From Terriglobia bacterium (GTDB taxonomy: Bacteria; Acidobacteriota; Terriglobia; Terriglobales; Acidobacteriaceae): a stretch of 64,000 bases of DNA. The position numbers and the translations under genes are program-made. Where the stretch lies: positions 62,001 through 126,000 of the forward strand of contig JAIQFC010000001.1 in the NCBI GenBank assembly GCA_020073465.1, read 5' to 3'. Positions within the stretch are counted from its first letter, which is position 1, and the number at the start of each line of letters is the position of its first letter. Below, in pieces: positions 63,913 through 64,000 of this stretch. The notes under the pieces are model-generated. The model made no database searches, was not told the DNA's origin, and was given only the letters and a program-made list of their open reading frames with translations.

Positions 63913-64000
63913 AGGGTTTTGCCGCCACTCAGGCTGAGTCGCCTGTCCAGATCGCGCAAGCCCGCGAGCTGTTTCTCGAGTACGCACAATCCCTCGGCTT
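63855..64000 (+). CDS. GNAT-family N-acetyltransferase (3' partial)
   Basis: Only 48 codons are in the window. After a repeat-derived N-terminus (MKSEPAILNSSVSPVPSVVK), the stretch SPVQIAQARELFLEYAQSLG resembles the first helix of GNAT enzymes that acetylate small molecules. The ATG at 63855 lies inside the hairpin, so a later start is possible. Confidence 0.5.
   Translation, partial: MKSEPAILNSSVSPVPSVVKGFAATQAESPVQIAQARELFLEYAQSLG

Overview
The window is a GC-rich bacterial chromosome segment that reads like an Acidobacteriota (Terriglobia/Koribacter-type) genome. This assignment is inferred from gene repertoire and from the many small hairpin repeats between and inside genes; no rRNA is present to confirm it. 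About 60 protein genes, one tRNA, two toxin-antitoxin pairs and at least four decayed genes can be supported. Most genes are housekeeping, so the unusual content lies in the repeats, the remnants and a few odd proteins.

Layout. 1-8530: end of an SppA-type protease, HU protein, PgeF, a secreted esterase-like protein, PckA, a decayed DUF4440-like gene and KdsB. 8700-9400: tRNA-Met with its own promoter, followed by the C-terminal remnant of a tyrosine integrase. 9372-15400: TIM-barrel sugar isomerase, a five-part c-di-GMP protein (membrane, HD-GYP, GAF, GGDEF, PilZ), an Hpt protein and a CDF cation pump. 15448-19971: ParDE-like pair, ATP-dependent DNA ligase, a subclass B3-type metallo-beta-lactamase and a DUF1385 protein. 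20141-28398: prfA, DinB-like gene, prmC, purF, purL, methylpurine glycosylase and a lipase-like protein. 28395-31943: panC, lipoprotein, superinfection-immunity-like protein, panB and an AbrB/PIN pair. 32018-40187: TPR protein, deoxynucleoside kinase, polysaccharide deacetylase, hemL, an orphan terminator, hemolysin III, amidinotransferase and an MBL hydrolase. 40470-43246: trpE and trpG, convergent and separated by repeats and a frameshifted four-helix-bundle gene. 43548-46694: PilZ, AMIN and TonB-like envelope genes. 46963-52019: efp, acyP, apt and small proteins, then a DUF4139-like protein. 52379-62951: M48 protease, GDP-mannose pathway (pmm, manC, manA), aminotransferase, coaD, recA, a zinc-ribbon membrane protein boxed by inverted repeats, and a double ThyX-like protein. 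63071-64000: fabG and the start of a GNAT acetyltransferase.

The most distinctive feature is the density of short inverted-repeat elements of several families. Some lie in-frame inside purL, prmC, the DUF1385 gene and the DNA ligase gene. Some provide the last codons and the stop of trpE, trpG, manC and the polysaccharide deacetylase. One pair tightly brackets a single gene. Functional links include GDP-mannose supply (pmm-manC-manA), pantothenate to CoA (panB, panC, coaD), purine synthesis (purL-purF, plus apt salvage), and translation (prfA, prmC, efp). Both toxin-antitoxin operons show promoter geometry that predicts leaderless transcripts.
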